Below are positions 48,901 to 62,721 of a DNA stretch of 64,000 bases, piece after piece (the stretch's first letter is position 1; the number at the start of each line of letters is the position of its first letter). Both the position numbers and the translations under genes were made by a program. The notes below the pieces were generated by a model, which saw nothing but the letters and a program-made list of their open reading frames with translations, made no database searches and had not been told where the DNA came from. The stretch is taken from contig VXAY01002384.1 in the NCBI GenBank assembly GCA_013399855.1, forward strand, positions 1,068,715 through 1,132,714. Reading direction: 5' to 3'. The DNA comes from Oxyruncus cristatus (lineage: Eukaryota; Chordata; Aves; Passeriformes; Cotingidae).

Positions 48901-51900
48901 ACAGAAATATGATTCTGGTGTAGTTGAGTGTAGAGTGCAAACACTTCTGGGAGGATTTTCCTGAGGTCTGAGCAAGTTTGCCTTTGCTGGTGGCAAAGTA
49001 TGTCCTTGGAGGGCCAGGTTATTGTGACTTCTGACCTTCTCTTTCTTAACTGGAATTTAGTTCTTCTTATAAAGACAACTCGTAACCATTTCAGAAGTGC
49101 TAATAACTTATGGGTAAGGTGGCCTCCTTCCCCTCCTCCCAACTCTAACCAAATAAATCTTGAGGTCAAAATAACACCACCCCTCCTTTTATATTGTTTC
49201 CTGTCTGGAGATTGTCTTCAATTTTTATGTGTGCTTTGAGTGCAGCAATTTAAGTGTACCCTTACATTTGAGAGGGTAAACAAAGATTTCATTCGATGCA
49301 TTAGAAGAAACCCAACCATCCTGCATTCTATCCATTTGTCTTCCCTTTGTCCTTAATCTTGATTTGCCCTGTAGGTTAGTCTTATCATAAAGACAGTATG
49401 AATGACTGTCTCAGCGCCTTTCCTCATTAATGCTGCAGGAAATTGATGAGGAGATCTCTGCAACTGTGGATTTTTTTGGCAAGAATTATAGCCCCTATTT
49501 ATTTTGGAGGGACCCATGTGGCTTTCTAAGTAAATATATGTTAAAATTTTCCCCAAAAATAAACAGTACAAGTAATTGCTTGATATATGAAGTTGACATT
49601 TTGGCTTTGTGATTTGCTATGATATGTAAAAATCTAATTTGCTCTTTGGAAAAATGCTATTGCAAAACTGTAGGTAAATTAAAATCAGTGGTTTATTCAG
49701 AAGGTGAGTAATAGACTCTGTTTTAATATATCAATATTTATTCTGCAGCCTCTCAGGTCTGCCCAGATATGTGCCATCCAATGCTAAATGTGTGCTGGGC
49801 TGTGCTATTACCTTTGTTTGTAATTGGAATGGATCAAGATTGATGGGAGTGTCGTGCACACCCAGGAGCAGCATTGCTGCAGACACTGCCAGAGCATCGC
49901 AGCACCCCCACTCTGCCCTGGTCACTCACTCGATGGCAGGCACTCAGATGTGAACTTGGATGCTAAAAAATCACAGGGGGAAGAGTAATTTTGTAAGTTT
50001 AATGAAGCTGAGTCTGCTGTTAGATCTCTGCCTTGAAGGAGTCTGTTGGATAGGAACTGCATTCGTAGCTGCTTCTATTTGTGCATCTGTTTTGGGTTAA
50101 ACTTAAAAATACAGTCCAAGAAAGAGCAGCACATGGCTTCACACACTGAGCACCTTTTGAGTGGCTGAGGTGCCCAGTGCACTGATGCTGATGAAGCTCT
50201 GGGCATTATTAGAAGTGCCACGTTATTAAAAGGGATGGGAGTGAAGGGCTGTGCTGGGGAGGAAGGGATGACCCCTTCTCAAGAGAAGCTCTTTTAAGGG
50301 CAAAAGCGCCTCAGGAACAAACATTCCAACAGCTCAAAACCAGGGAAACAGCTAAGTTAATGGAATTATTGTGATTTTTCAGGAGTAAATCTGGCTGTAA
50401 ATCTAGAAACCATTAAAAATCCTTAATAATAAAATTAATAAAATCTGCCATGATTTTATGTCTTGCAGTTCATACTAAGGTTCAACAGTATAATTATGAC
50501 ATTCATGCTGATAAATTGTTGGAAACCTACTCTTCTGCTTTTGTTCTTCAGTTGAATGATTTTCTTGACTATCTAGTTGCTCCCCCAGAATTTGAGTGTC
50601 TGAACGGGCGGCTTCGGATCACACACTGAATTTGGGTATTGCTGAGTCACACACAATTCAAATGTGCTTCTTTTATTATATGGAAATAAGAGAGAGTTTA
50701 TTTCAATTTGCCTTCAGTTTTAGTCATATTTTATGAAACTGGAACACCTGCACCTTGAACCTCAGGTCTAGTGAAATGAATGTCTCTGTGTAAGGCACTG
50801 ATCTCTGATGTATTGAGCAGGACTCCAGTTTAACAGCAGCAAACTGCATTCTTCTTTATAAAATTTGCTTGCTCACTGACCATTTTTTGTTTTGTCAAGG
50901 CCAGTTTTCACAAATGTGCTGCAGAAGTGCACTGGACAATTTTTATATTTTGGAAAAATAAATGTAGGGAAATTATTCTAAAATACGTTTTTATCCGTTG
51001 CTCACTACTTAGTCTTAGAAATACGAGTTTCATTGGGTGATTGTGGTTGGTCTTAGAAGTTGGATGCTCCTGGTGTTTTGGTTTCCTTTGTGTATGGCAA
51101 AAATTCATACAATTGAATTTATGCAAGTACGTGCATGTGTGGCTCTGAAAATTATCTTCCTCCCTCATTTTGTCTTCATTAAAATTTAGTTAGTCTGAGT
51201 TATCTGAATGTTTACAGAAAAGAGAATAAAAGGTCAGAAATGTGTAGCACAACTAATACATTAATTTGCTGTACTTCTCTGGCTGGCATTTCTCTATTAC
51301 TACGTATTCCAGAGGACCTGATGAAGGCTTTATACCCACACATTTCTGCAACCTGGATTTTTTAGTGATTATGGCACCGAGCCTTAGCTGAGAGATACTT
51401 GCAAAAGCTGGAGGATCCCTATGTGAATGGAGTATTCTGATCCAAAGGGAAGTCGATTTTTGTTGGCTTTAAGGGTTCATTTCCATCAACATAGATTCAA
51501 TTTTCTTAAGAGCAAAACACAGGCTGCCTTTTGCCAGCAGTTTCAGTAAGATTGAGACCTGGCCTCCTATACTGCAGCAATTAGTTCTACAGGACAACTC
51601 TTATTAATTCATCTGCCTCCTGTGAGCATGGGAGTGGGAGATGTTTCAGCCAACACTTGCAATGTCATTTGCAGCAGTGGAGTAGGTTCCCTAAATAATA
51701 GTTAACCCTGCAAAGGAAGTTTTCTTATTGGCTATTAATACAAATAAATAAAAGAGGAAGCAAATAAGGATTATTTGGTGATACGGACCCCAAAATAAAC
51801 ATTTCAGTTTAGTATCATGCAGCATTTGGGGGCAAAAATCCTACTGCAGATGATGCTTGACAATTGCTCAGAAAAAAGCAACTCTGAAAAAAACCCGCAG

Positions 51901-54900
51901 GCATATGGAGATTCTTACATTATCTTTTATACTTGGGACCTACAACTCTCACACTTGTCTGGTTAGGAAAGAAGCTGGCCTGTGGATAGGACAGTGCACA
52001 AAGACCTGGCTTCACTTCCAGCTGCAGATTTCCTGCGTCACCTCAGACAAACACTTTCAGTTTTTGTGCTGTTGCTGTGACAGGCAGCAAAACCCAAATG
52101 TAAGTTCAAAGGAAAGAACACACCCAATCAGCATCAGGCCTGATCCAAACCCCACACGCTTCAAGGATTTTTCCCACTCAGGCAACAGAAGAAATGACCA
52201 AATCAAGCACAGATTTTTTTTTTCAAAGGCTGGAAATGTGAAGACCTCTCAGTGGGTGTAGAGACTAAGCAGAAATGCAAGAGCAAACAAGTCAAACGTG
52301 TTGACAAGACAAAGACAGCTGGGGAAAATAATCTACCTGTATAGCAGCTGAGTTTCTGATTAAGGGAACTCTCTGCATCAAAGTGAAACTTATATTTCAG
52401 GCACATTGGTTCACCTGGCCCCTGACAAGAATGAACATTTCTGATTTTTTCCAGTGATTATTAGATCACAGCCAACCCACCTGCCCTGCTGCTGGAAGAA
52501 AACATTCAGTGAAGAAAAAGTAGCACATAGAGCGTTTCTCACATAGAGCTTTCGATTTCAAATCTTGCAGAGCCCCCCAGCTTTACTGTACTTCTGCCTC
52601 CTCTCCCTCCACAAGACCTTTCCACCCCCACCACCGCACATGGCCTCTCCCCTGTGCCTTAAAGTGAGCTTTGCTGCAGGTCCGTGCAGCTGGGAGCACG
52701 TGTGGGTCACAGATGGGTGCTGTGGTGCAGCCATCCCTCCGTCCTGCACGTACCAGCCTGTGCTCCACAGCTCTGCCCGAGCCAGCCTAACTGACTTGTC
52801 TGAAGGAGGATCTGGAACTAAAAGGATCTTTGGTCAAACCTGTTTCCTTGCTCTTACCAGAAGACTTTGGGGCCTTCTTTTCCAGCACTAAGCTTTACAA
52901 TTCCTGTGCCAGACTGACAGATGCTCTCTAAGACATCTGACTGTCTTGCCAGCCCCGTATCTCTACGCCCAGCACTGAGACCCTGTTATCACCAACCTGC
53001 CTGGCATCTTTCCACGGGCTCCACAAACCATAAGTCTGGCTTTGACACCCTCATATGGAGCAGGACTCTGACACGAGGACACTGGGGTCCAGGACTTGAA
53101 CTGCAGGTCCCCTGGGCCTTAGCAGGGTGTCACTCATGAACCACCCGAGTAGCAGAGCCCCACACAACACATGGTGTATAAAGGAGCAGATTCACTTTGG
53201 CCCGTGTAAGAGATACAGCTGGACTGTAGAGGTTGGTAAAGGCTTCAGGAGGAATAGCAGCTCGAGGCACAGCTGATCCCTCTGTGGACACCCTCAGTGA
53301 TGATGGCACACGTGGGCACCCTGTGAACTGGGTCCTGCTGACAACAGGGCGGCACAAGAGGAGGTGTGGGGGTGGTTTGGGTGGTTTGGTCACAGCACGT
53401 TCCGGGTGTGGTTTGCAGTGAGGCTGTGCCACTGAGGTCAGGATCTGGGGTGGGTAGGTGGTGGAAAGGCAATTGGTCAGGGTGCCTTGGAAGCCACTGA
53501 CTTTGGATTGTGAAACCTGGGAGGGTTTTGTTTTGAGCCTTTTGCTACATTTGCTCCCTGGTGAAAATTTTCAGGGGGACCTTCCTTCCAGTCAAATCCT
53601 TGCTGCAAACTGCACATATGTGATCACATAATCAGTGTTCTGGTAACTGATGGGAACAGGAGACATTTACTTGTATCCTTGCTTAAGAAAAAGAAAAAAA
53701 ACTTTCATCCTGGATAGGCAGCATTTGATGAAGAAAATTTAAGAAATTAATTAACTATAACAAAATTTCACCTCTTTAACCTTAGCTCTTGAGCAAACCT
53801 GAGTTAAATAAACATCTGACCATTCAATCTCTTCCACTTAAGGTTAACTTGAGTTTATTATTCAGACTACTGCCCTTGTGTATTAGGCAAAGCATAAATT
53901 ATGCATACTAATTACCTTGGATGGGGCATGACTTTAATGAATTCTTTTAATTAAACTGCAACACAGTGGTTTTGTGGAGGATGGTCTATATTTCATCCTT
54001 AAACTATGTAACCTTCATCTTTGTCTGGAGAGATCACACATTTGAGTTGGTTTAATTCACTTAAGTAGTATATACAGAGAGCAACCTCCCCTCGCTAGCA
54101 CTGGAAATTTGAAAAATGTTCTCTTGCAGTGCTAAGGAATGAGGTTCCTCAGTGAAAAGTTATGGTTCTGTCAGGGAGGCAAGGGCCAACACCCAGGAAA
54201 AGGAAAGGCAGTCTTGAAGGAATGCAGTTAAGAATGGTGTAGTATTGGTCATTTCCAAAACAAACACGAGTAAATCATTTCCCAGGACTTCTCATTTACT
54301 TGGCCTTTTACATCAGTGGTAAAGCAGCAGAATTGTCTGGGTCCCTGGCATGTTCTTCTGAAGTGGCTTTGGCTTCTTAAAAATGATCAGATCCCAACCA
54401 TTCAGCATAACAGTTGCACTGTTACCTGGAAAGAGTTTTTGCACAGTGGCAGCACCAGTAGCTTAATAGCAAGAATAGTAGCAAAGACTAAATGATTCAT
54501 TTGTTTCTGATTCTTAAAAGCAAAGCATGTTTGTGCCCTTACTCTTTTGCCTTTTGCTGGAGTTTGTTATTTTGTTCTTATGATTTACCTGTTCTTGGCA
54601 GTCCTGAGGCTTCTGTGGCTTCCCAGAGTCCAGGGAAGGCAAATGTTGATTGGATGTGCTTCAAGTGATGGACAAGCCACTGCTGGGTTAAAAAGACGCT
54701 TGGTGGCTGATGTCAGTGTACTTAGGAAGGAAAATAGCAAAGGTTGCCTGTCCTGACATCTATTGCCTTCCATCCCCTCGGGTCACCTTCCTTCAGGGCC
54801 CATGTAACTGTGAGATGTGCTCCTGGTTGGTCATGCTGCACGTTTGTGTCCTTCCCGTTCCCACAGACCTGCTATGGCACTGTGACCTCTCCTCGCCCTT

Positions 54901-55161
54901 TGGTTATTTGCTACTTGTGCTCCAGCCAAGGTGTTCATGCACACAAGTAAATGGGAATTTTCTGCTTTAAATTCACTGTTTGTAGATAGTTTCATCCATC
55001 TGCTGCTCGTCCTCTGGTCCCACCATCACTGTTTCTTTGGTGTTGTTTCCTTCCCGTGTTCAGTTCTCTGAAAGGAGTATCTGCCACACACAGCTGTTGG
55101 TGTGATCATCTCCTGCCACAGAAACCTCTCCTGGTGATACACAGGGAGAGACCTGGGGAAA
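45951..55161. other. Unique non-coding sequence
   Basis: No supported gene. The minus-strand frame at 48075-48587 (170 codons) overlaps a + frame and shows no domain. Frames at 52565-53472 are in a GC-richer patch on both strands. A 28-bp-period duplication lies at 48749-48796. The stretch 49960-51850 and the stretch 53580-54130 are AT-rich and featureless. Confidence 0.4.
48749..48796. repeat. Imperfect direct repeat, period 28
   Basis: GTGAACTTACTCTTATTAGATC (48749-48770) is repeated at 48777-48796 with two bases (CT) missing. It looks like a local slippage duplication. Confidence 0.8.
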
Positions 55162-55196
55162 GGCCCTTCCAACCCAAACCATTCTACAATCCTATG
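55162..55196 (+). mobile_element. CR1 LINE 3'-terminal stub, plus strand
   Basis: GGCCCTTCCAACCCAAACCA followed by TTCTACAATCCTATG is the extreme 3' end of an avian CR1 element. Only about 35 bases are recognisable; upstream sequence (from about 55110) may be more diverged CR1. It is either an extremely 5'-truncated insertion or an eroded copy. Confidence 0.65.
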
Positions 55197-58100
55197 GAGA
55201 CAGGGATAGTCATGTCCTTATGCTTTCAGTGCATCCAAACCATTTTTGCGTATGCTCTTTAACCTAAGGCATGACATGAAGAGCAATGGGCAATGTATTG
55301 TATATGTGATATCAATCTAACTTTCAAGATGTGTTTAAATATTTGGTACTCAACTCTTCTTAGTTTTTCTGAGGTCCTCTGTGTCAACACCTGGATTGAA
55401 CACTTTGTAATAGAAAGTAAAGCCTTCAGTTACTGTGAAAATCAGTTCAAATGCTTATGCTCATAATACGTGACCAGTTTTATTTCAGGTAGAAAGAGCC
55501 AGATTTTAGAAGGCTGAAAATTTGCTGGCATGCAAATGTTGCATGTCTTTCTATCTCCAGTTTGGGGAATGAATTTTAATATGCACTTTGGAACAGATTT
55601 AATCTCATCTGCACCTCCTTGGGTGAATCTCCAGTTTAGGCTTTGCTCTTCCTTGCAATGATCCCTGTGTGATTTCAGTCATTCCTTGATGCCATCCTTT
55701 GCCATAGGCTTGTCTTCCTCACAGTGCCTGCAGGCTGTGCTCTTATCTAGCATATGTTTTGACAAGCCATCTGGTTTCAGTAGGGTTCCCAAGTGCCTGC
55801 CTTCCCACAGCCTGTCTTTTTGGCAGCCACCAGTGCCTACAAACCCTCTGTCAGTCTTTCTCCATGGGTCAGAGATTCTTGTCTGAGCAGGGAAGTGTTA
55901 ACAGTGTGATAAAGAATGGAACAGCTCATAGACCCAACGGGACATTAGTGGTGCAGGGAAAGGGACTGCAACCAAAGGGCCCAGCACAGATCACAGGGAT
56001 GCCCCTGGCTGATATCCAGGGGTAAATGAAACGGGCTCAGCTCCCTCTGTCTGGGCACAGAGCCACACTGACAGAAGGTTCTCAGCACCAGCAACCCAGA
56101 ACCCTTGTACAGCATGTGTGTCCAAGGTGTTTGAAGGCAGCGTTGCTCCGAGGGGCTCATTCAGCAGCTGTGTGCCTCACCCTCGCACATCTCATCGCCA
56201 GAGAACCTGCTCCTGACTCCTGCAGCTTTTCTAACCCCCACCAAGGAACTGAATTAGCAGAACGAAGAAAATAGCAACACAACTGTTTGCCTTCCCTCAA
56301 ACTGCCGTGGAGAAGCAGCTAAAAAGCTGTACTGCCAGGTGACAGAATGGGTGCTAAGCAAATCCAAAGGTCAGGATGTGTAAGCAGAAATAAACAAAAA
56401 AGCACAGTTACATACCAACTTATTTCGAGTTAATAAAAGATTAATTTCATCAAATACTGCATATCTTCAGCAGTTTGTATGGGGAAATAGTACTGGGGGG
56501 ATTTTCCTCTGCCTTTGCTAGTGCAACATAGCAAAATTACACTATTACTGGTACTCATGTGAGTTGAAAGCATAGAAATACTACTCACAACTGCCTGTTG
56601 TACCCCGCTCTAAAACACTGCTGTGCTTTGGATCACTCTGCACACTGAATATGCACTTGAGAATACCATCTGGATGCAAGTGATGCATGTGCATTCTTCT
56701 TCTGCAAACTCTTGAATTTCTAACCCTCTGCTAACCAGAAATCAGTTGGCCTATTCTTTGACTTGCAGTTATATAGTAAGGAGATACATATAAAAATGAG
56801 ACCAGTTATTGCACATAAAATGAATGGGTTTTGCTTTGCCACTAGTGAGAAATAAAAGTAAATGTTAAAGCACCTTCCCCCCACCTCTCCCTTCTTCCCA
56901 GATTCAACTTCACTCCCAATTTCTCCAAGGGTAGTGAATATCAACAGTTAAACAATTTACAAGTAACTCTACTCGAGATTAATTTGGGGTAAACAGAAGC
57001 AGTAGATGATAATAACCCCATCAATCACTTGGTGGTTCACAACCCCTTTCAAGCAATGCCATTAGATTATTTTTTAAGACACAGAACAAGTTTTCCAGAG
57101 CTCTTGGCTGCCAAACTAAGTAACCCTCCCAAGGCAAAGGCCTCTTTTCTTGACTGATCACTTCTATTGAGAGCATCAAGAACAAATAAGCAAGTTGTGA
57201 ATTTGCTTGGAAGGACTGGCTTTTAATTGTTACATTTCAGTGATTATTGTTTTCTCACCCAAACCAAAAATAGTTTATGGAAATGAAACATCCTTTGGTT
57301 TTTTATTGCAATCTACAGGAAAAAAATGCAGTGCTTGGCAGACAGAAGTGTGAGTGCAGTGGGTGATGTGATCAGAGACTGTGACACTCTGTGCCACCGA
57401 GTATTTGCTCAGCTTGGGCCAGCATGCCAAGTATGGGAGCAGTTTTCCAAACAGAAAACAATTCTGAAGAATGACTCATTTTAAACAGTAAGGTTGAGCT
57501 CCTGTGGGTTGTTGGATGTGTTCAAAAACCTGTGGCAACACAGAGTTTGATTTCCATGGGGATGTGCAAAGGCACGGGGGTCGTTTCATTCCATAACACA
57601 GGGAGGAAGTACTTGATGTTCACTATTATTTTATTCAGATTCTAATTTCTACATTAATTAATTTGCAAAACAAAGCAGTAAATAGAAACTAGATTTTCTT
57701 TTGCTCCAAATATGAAAGAGGAAAAGTCTGGATTACATTGGAATAGGTTAGTATTCTTACAGATCCATGTCTTGAAACTCTTCCATGTGTCCTCCTCGAA
57801 TTTCCACTCTTCTGTAGGCATATGGCAGTTCCAAGTCAGCTGTCACAGTAAGGCTGGGGGGTGGATGTGAAATCACAGTCCCCTTGGCAGCATGCCAGGA
57901 GCTGGGGGAATGACTTAGGAAGTTTTCTGGCTTTCATGCAGACCTGCCCCACTGCAGGCAAAAGAGATTCTTCTTGGCAAGGTGGCTAAAAAACTTGTGT
58001 GTGGCAGCAGTCTCCCATCTAACCCTCTGTTTGAACCTTCCTGAGTCTTACGTTTCTCGTATTAAGTTCTCTTTACCTGATTTTTCTCAAAACACAAATT

Positions 58101-61100
58101 TAATAATGACACTGTAATTCATATAATGAAATTGTGAACCAAAATATGACCATTGTGTATGATCACATGCCAGCCAGGAGGTACATGCTCCTTTCTTATA
58201 AGGAACATGGCTTGCCCCACGGAGGCTTGCTTATTTTTAATCAGCTGGTGTGGCTATGAGGTGTGCACTGAAGGGTCATGTGTAACAGCATGACACGAGT
58301 TAGCTGCTGATACACGGAGAGAGCAAAGAACATGTGTAGAGAAAGAACTTGGAGCATCTGAGTTCCATCGTGCACTTTGAAAAGTTTCAATCACTGTAGC
58401 AACAAATTAATGTTGTAATAGGAGACGGCAGAGGAGAGGTTAGACATGGCAGGACATAAGTGCATATGACTGGAGAAAAACTGCTGTAGCCTTAAAATGA
58501 AGCTTTATTAATTTTCAAATGCAGGATCCTCCTCTGATGCTGTCAGCATGCGGTGTCTGAAGCTGTAGTGGCCCAACGGCAGTTCAAACACTTGCACAAG
58601 CTCAGTCCACAAAAGCCACTTGCTTAGTGGTGCAGTTGCAGATGCTGAATTTGGTGACAGGACTGAAATGCTTCCCAAGAGTTGTGTATTCTTGAGTACT
58701 GAACTCTCTGTTTTGGGGCTGTGACCCTTTCAGAGATAATGTGTAACCCTGCAGGAGATTTCAGTAGGACCAGTCAGGTGCTTGAAGTGAGACATGAACT
58801 TCACTCAGTGTTTCACCAAACCAAGGAGCAAAATCTCTGGATAATGCTGTTGTGGCCAAGATGTGACCTTCACATGCAGAGGTGCAGCTGGGTTGATGTG
58901 TTTCAGTAGACCCACTGATGTACTTGGAAAAAACAGAGAAGTTTGAAAGTTGTTAAGGTTTTACTAAATTAATTAGTCATATAGATGCACATTGATTATT
59001 CTTTTATTATGATTGTTATGTGGCAAGGTTTCTTCCACTTTGGAACGTGAGAGTTGAGCTTGCAGTGGACTTTGTTATTGTGTTCTCTTTAAATCTTTAT
59101 TCTTAGTTGAAGTAAATAAACCAACACAGTAAAGAGAGCTGATAGCTACTCCATCTGTATTATGGCACACAATGATGGCTGGAAGTTAAAGGTTTGATAT
59201 ATAGATCTATTTTTTTATTGCTAGCCCCTGCCCCTGAAGAAAGTATTAAAATTTCCAGATGAGTAACCAAACAATAAATAGATGAGACAGTTGCTGTGAA
59301 TATCTGATTTTTTGCATAATAATGAGATATTGCTGGATAATACGCTTTGCAGTCCACAGTTTGTCTACATTATCATTTTGCTTGGACAAATGCATAGGAA
59401 AGATATACAAGTAAATCCATGCCAAGCCTTTCATTTTAAATTGCTTCCATGCAAGAGTTCAGTTAAATTTCCAGGACATTCTAAAACCAGAACAAATTCT
59501 AGGGATATCCCTGCACACACACACAGACATTCCCTTGCACACGTCCCCACATACAACATGCAGAGCCAATATGTGGCCTCACAATCACGCACAGCAGAAC
59601 TGGGAGCTCACTGGCAATATTGCCAGTACTGATGGGCAGGTCAAAGCCTGTCCTCAGTTACAGAGTTGGTTGTGACAGTTCATCTAAGCCATTTTTTTAT
59701 TTTTTTTTCAGAGCTTTTTCTTTCAGAGTTCTATTGATAAAGATGGAATCAGAGTTTTTTCTTTCTACTTAAAAAAAAAAAAAACAAACCACAAAACCAA
59801 TCAAGCAAAAAAACTCCCAAAAACAACAACAGAACAAAATACACACACACAAAAAACCAAAGCACCAAAACAAACCTAAAAGCCATATAGTTTAGTTTAT
59901 TTGAACATATCTGACTGTTTTCTGCACTTGACCTTGGCATCTGGGCAGGAAGATGAGTAAGCCCAAGCTTCAAGATGAGTTTCTTCTGGTATACAAGTCT
60001 CCAGCTCCTGGTGTTGGTCTGGTTTAGTTCTGAGCCCTCTAAATCTTGCAGGGATGTCATCTTGTTCTTCCCTTCTGCTGTATTCTTCTTATGTCTCTCA
60101 CTCTTCTCCAGGCCTTCCCACAGGTGGTTACTTCCCACAGGTTTTGAGAGGGCAAGGTCCTGTGTTCCTTGCACCTCACACTGCTGTGACTGCAGGGAGA
60201 GTTCTTGCGGTGCACGCAGTGCCAAACCTTGCTCACCTGAGGGACAACAGCAGTTCAACTGCAAAGCAACAGCAACTGCTGCCTGAACCAAGGAGCTGAC
60301 TTGGCTCTGCCTTTCTTTTTTTCCCTCTGTTTGTGTCTGCACATGAGCACCAGATGAGAAATCCACCCACTTGGTAAATAAATAAGCAAACCCAGCTCAT
60401 ATGACTTAGTTGTGCCCTCAAACCATTTCCAGCTGTCAGCCAACCTCAGCAATGGAGAGATGAAAACTGTTGCTGGATTAAAGAAGTGCAGCTCCTGTAC
60501 TGCAGCTCTGCTAGAATATGTATGGTTTAACTCACAGAGGGACATTTCTGATTTCCTAGTGCTTCCTCCACAACAGGTTTATATAGTGGTAGCTTTCTGA
60601 CCCTATTTCTTCGCCAGAGCACAGTCAGTGTGTTGAGAAACAAAGCAGGATTCTCCATGGATTTCAAGTGTCTATCAGCATTTCTGTCAGGATGGACACC
60701 GTGAGATCAGCCTTCATCATGCTCTGCCATCAGTGCTGTACCAGAACCACTCAGCCTCACAAAAAGCAGCAGGAGCAGGTTTGGGCCTAGTTGCTCATTT
60801 GCTGGTGAAATGTCTCACACTGGGAGTGACACCTGGTTTGTGTCCCTTGCTCGTGATCCCTCAGGCTATAACCGAGCAACAGGGATTTTGTGGGTTCTTT
60901 TTCCTCGGTCATGCAGGTCCAGCCTCTATTTATGAAACACAGAGACAAATTCAAGACTTAAAGCACAGACTGCTTTCATCTACACCCTGACACTCCCTGC
61001 CCTGGCAAAATTCCAGCTTGCTGCATTTGACCTCAGAAACAAGATGCATCTTGCTCCTACGTTGATGTTGGAATTAGGTAACTGACCAATTAATTATATT

Positions 61101-62116
61101 TTAAAGATTATAATATGGTTAATGGGTAGCAAACTTGGTGAAGTCATCAGGCTAAGTGTACTGAAGGTGCAACATCTTTTCTTACTGGAATTTGATTCAT
61201 TCACAAAATGATTTTTCAATTCAAAACAACTGTCATGCTTCCTTTGTCCATGGATAATTAAATAAGCTTTCCAATTTATTCATGTATTCTAATTTACATA
61301 GGGTACCGACCCAAAAAAGCCCTCTGCTCCCTCAGAGAAAAGGCATAAAATGCACAGAAAGATAAATCTAAATGGCAGCCAAGGCACAGTAAGAACAGTT
61401 CTGGCTGGTGAGGGCACTGTTGCTGTGCTTGGAGCCCTGGGTGGGCTCTGGTGTGCACTGGTAGTCAGGGCTGGAACAAACGGAGTATTGCCAGGGAGCT
61501 TTCTTGTCTTCTCTTCGGAGGTCACACCAGGAAGGTACAGGAATGAGGTATTGAGCTGTCCTGTGCAGAGTTTCTGTACTCTCTTTACTTGCACCTTCTT
61601 TAGCTCAGCTTTCCAGGGTACAGTCGGGTACTCAGAGCAAGTTTCTCCCCTTCTATTGCACTTCTTCCAGGTGCTGGTCTCTGTACAGGCCCTCTGTGGT
61701 GAGAGAATTCCATCCAAATCTCCTCAGCTCTTTGCTGCTTTCTGAGCCTGAGGCTTCCTACAGCTGAGCTTCTCATTTCCCAGAGGTTCCTCATTTTCAA
61801 AGTTTTAGATGCTCCTGTGACCCCTTCTACCACGGGATTCAAACTCTTCACAACTATTTGTGCACACAATTGCACAGTATCACCGTGAGTTTGGCACATG
61901 GCATGGGTTTCTTTATGGGGAGAAGGCACAAAGGGGCCCAGCATATAATGTTTGCAGCAAAGAATATATAGGTCAGGTCTCAGAAATACCACCTGTAAAG
62001 ATACTTAGATGCTGGAGCATGTTAGGGCATTGCAGAACCACTTGCAAGACGAGAGTATACGAGCACTTCCAAGGCAGTCTAGGCTTATTTCACACTGTCT
62101 GGGTATGGGAAAATGA
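55197..62116. other. Unique non-coding sequence
   Basis: No supported gene. An A-rich low-complexity tract occupies about 59770-59880. The 205-codon minus-strand frame at 59749-60366 reads through this tract and is not credible as a gene. Frames at 61289-61992 overlap on both strands without domains. Confidence 0.4.
59770..59880. repeat. A-rich low-complexity tract
   Basis: Runs of A broken by single C or short CAA, CAC and ACAC units, including a short (AC)n at about 59841-59850. Such tracts arise by slippage. No retroposon body with matching target duplications was seen beside it. Confidence 0.8.
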
Positions 62117-62706
62117 TTGTATGGACAGGCTGGATCCATGGGCCGAGGCCAGTGGTGTGAGGTTCGACAAGGCCAAGTGCCAGGTCCTGCCCTTGGGTCA
62201 CCACAACCCCCTGCAGCTCCACCTGGGGCAGAGGGGCTGGGAAGTGGAAAAGGCCCAGAGAAGGGAATGGAGCTGGGGAGGGTCTGGAGCACAAGTGCTG
62301 TGAGGAGCACCTGAGGGAGCTGGGGGGGCTCAGCCTGGGGAAAAGGAGGCTCAGGGGGGACCTTATTGCTCTCTGCAGCTCCCTGACAGGAGGCTGTAGT
62401 GAGGTGGGGGTCAGGCTCTCTTCCCAAGGAACAAGTGACAGGATGAGCGGAAATGGACTCCAGTTGTATCAGGGGAGGTTTAGGTTGGATATTAGGAAAA
62501 ATTCCTGTGTGGAAAGTATTGGAAAGCACTGCAACAGGCTGCCCAGGGGAGTGGTGGAGTCCCCATCCCTGAAGGCCTTGGAAAGATGTGTAGATGTGGC
62601 ACTTAAGGCCATGGTTTAGTGGTGGGCTTGGCAGTGCTCTGTTAAAGCTTGGACCCAATGATCTTAGAGGTCTTCTCCAACCTAAACATTTCTGTGATTC
62701 TGGGAT
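62117..62706 (+). mobile_element. CR1 LINE 3' fragment, plus strand
   Basis: It starts near 62117 with the end of the CR1 reverse transcriptase ORF. The frame reads RLDPWAEASGVRFDKAKC and then VLPLGHHNP, the conserved region near the ORF2 C-terminus. The 3' region then passes through GCTGTGAGGAGCACCTGAGG, AAAGGAGGCTCAGGGGGGAC, GGGGAGGTTTAGGTTGGATA, CAGGCTGCCCAGGGGAGTGG and GTGGTGGGCTTGGCAGTGCT, ending TTCTGTGATTCTGGGATG at about 62706. It is 5'-truncated and its coding part is broken. The 251-codon minus-strand frame (62005-62760) is antisense to this element and is an artefact. Confidence 0.94.
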
Positions 62707-62721
62707 GTCCTGAAATCCGAT

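Noticed and set aside
49040..49110. Exon between AATTTAG and TATGG|GTAAGG
   Set aside because: The acceptor tract is weak and the 50-odd bases in between have no phase or sequence support.
59749..60366. 205-codon open frame on the - strand
   Set aside because: Its C-terminal part translates the A-rich low-complexity tract into Phe/Leu/Val-rich sequence; no domain or promoter evidence.
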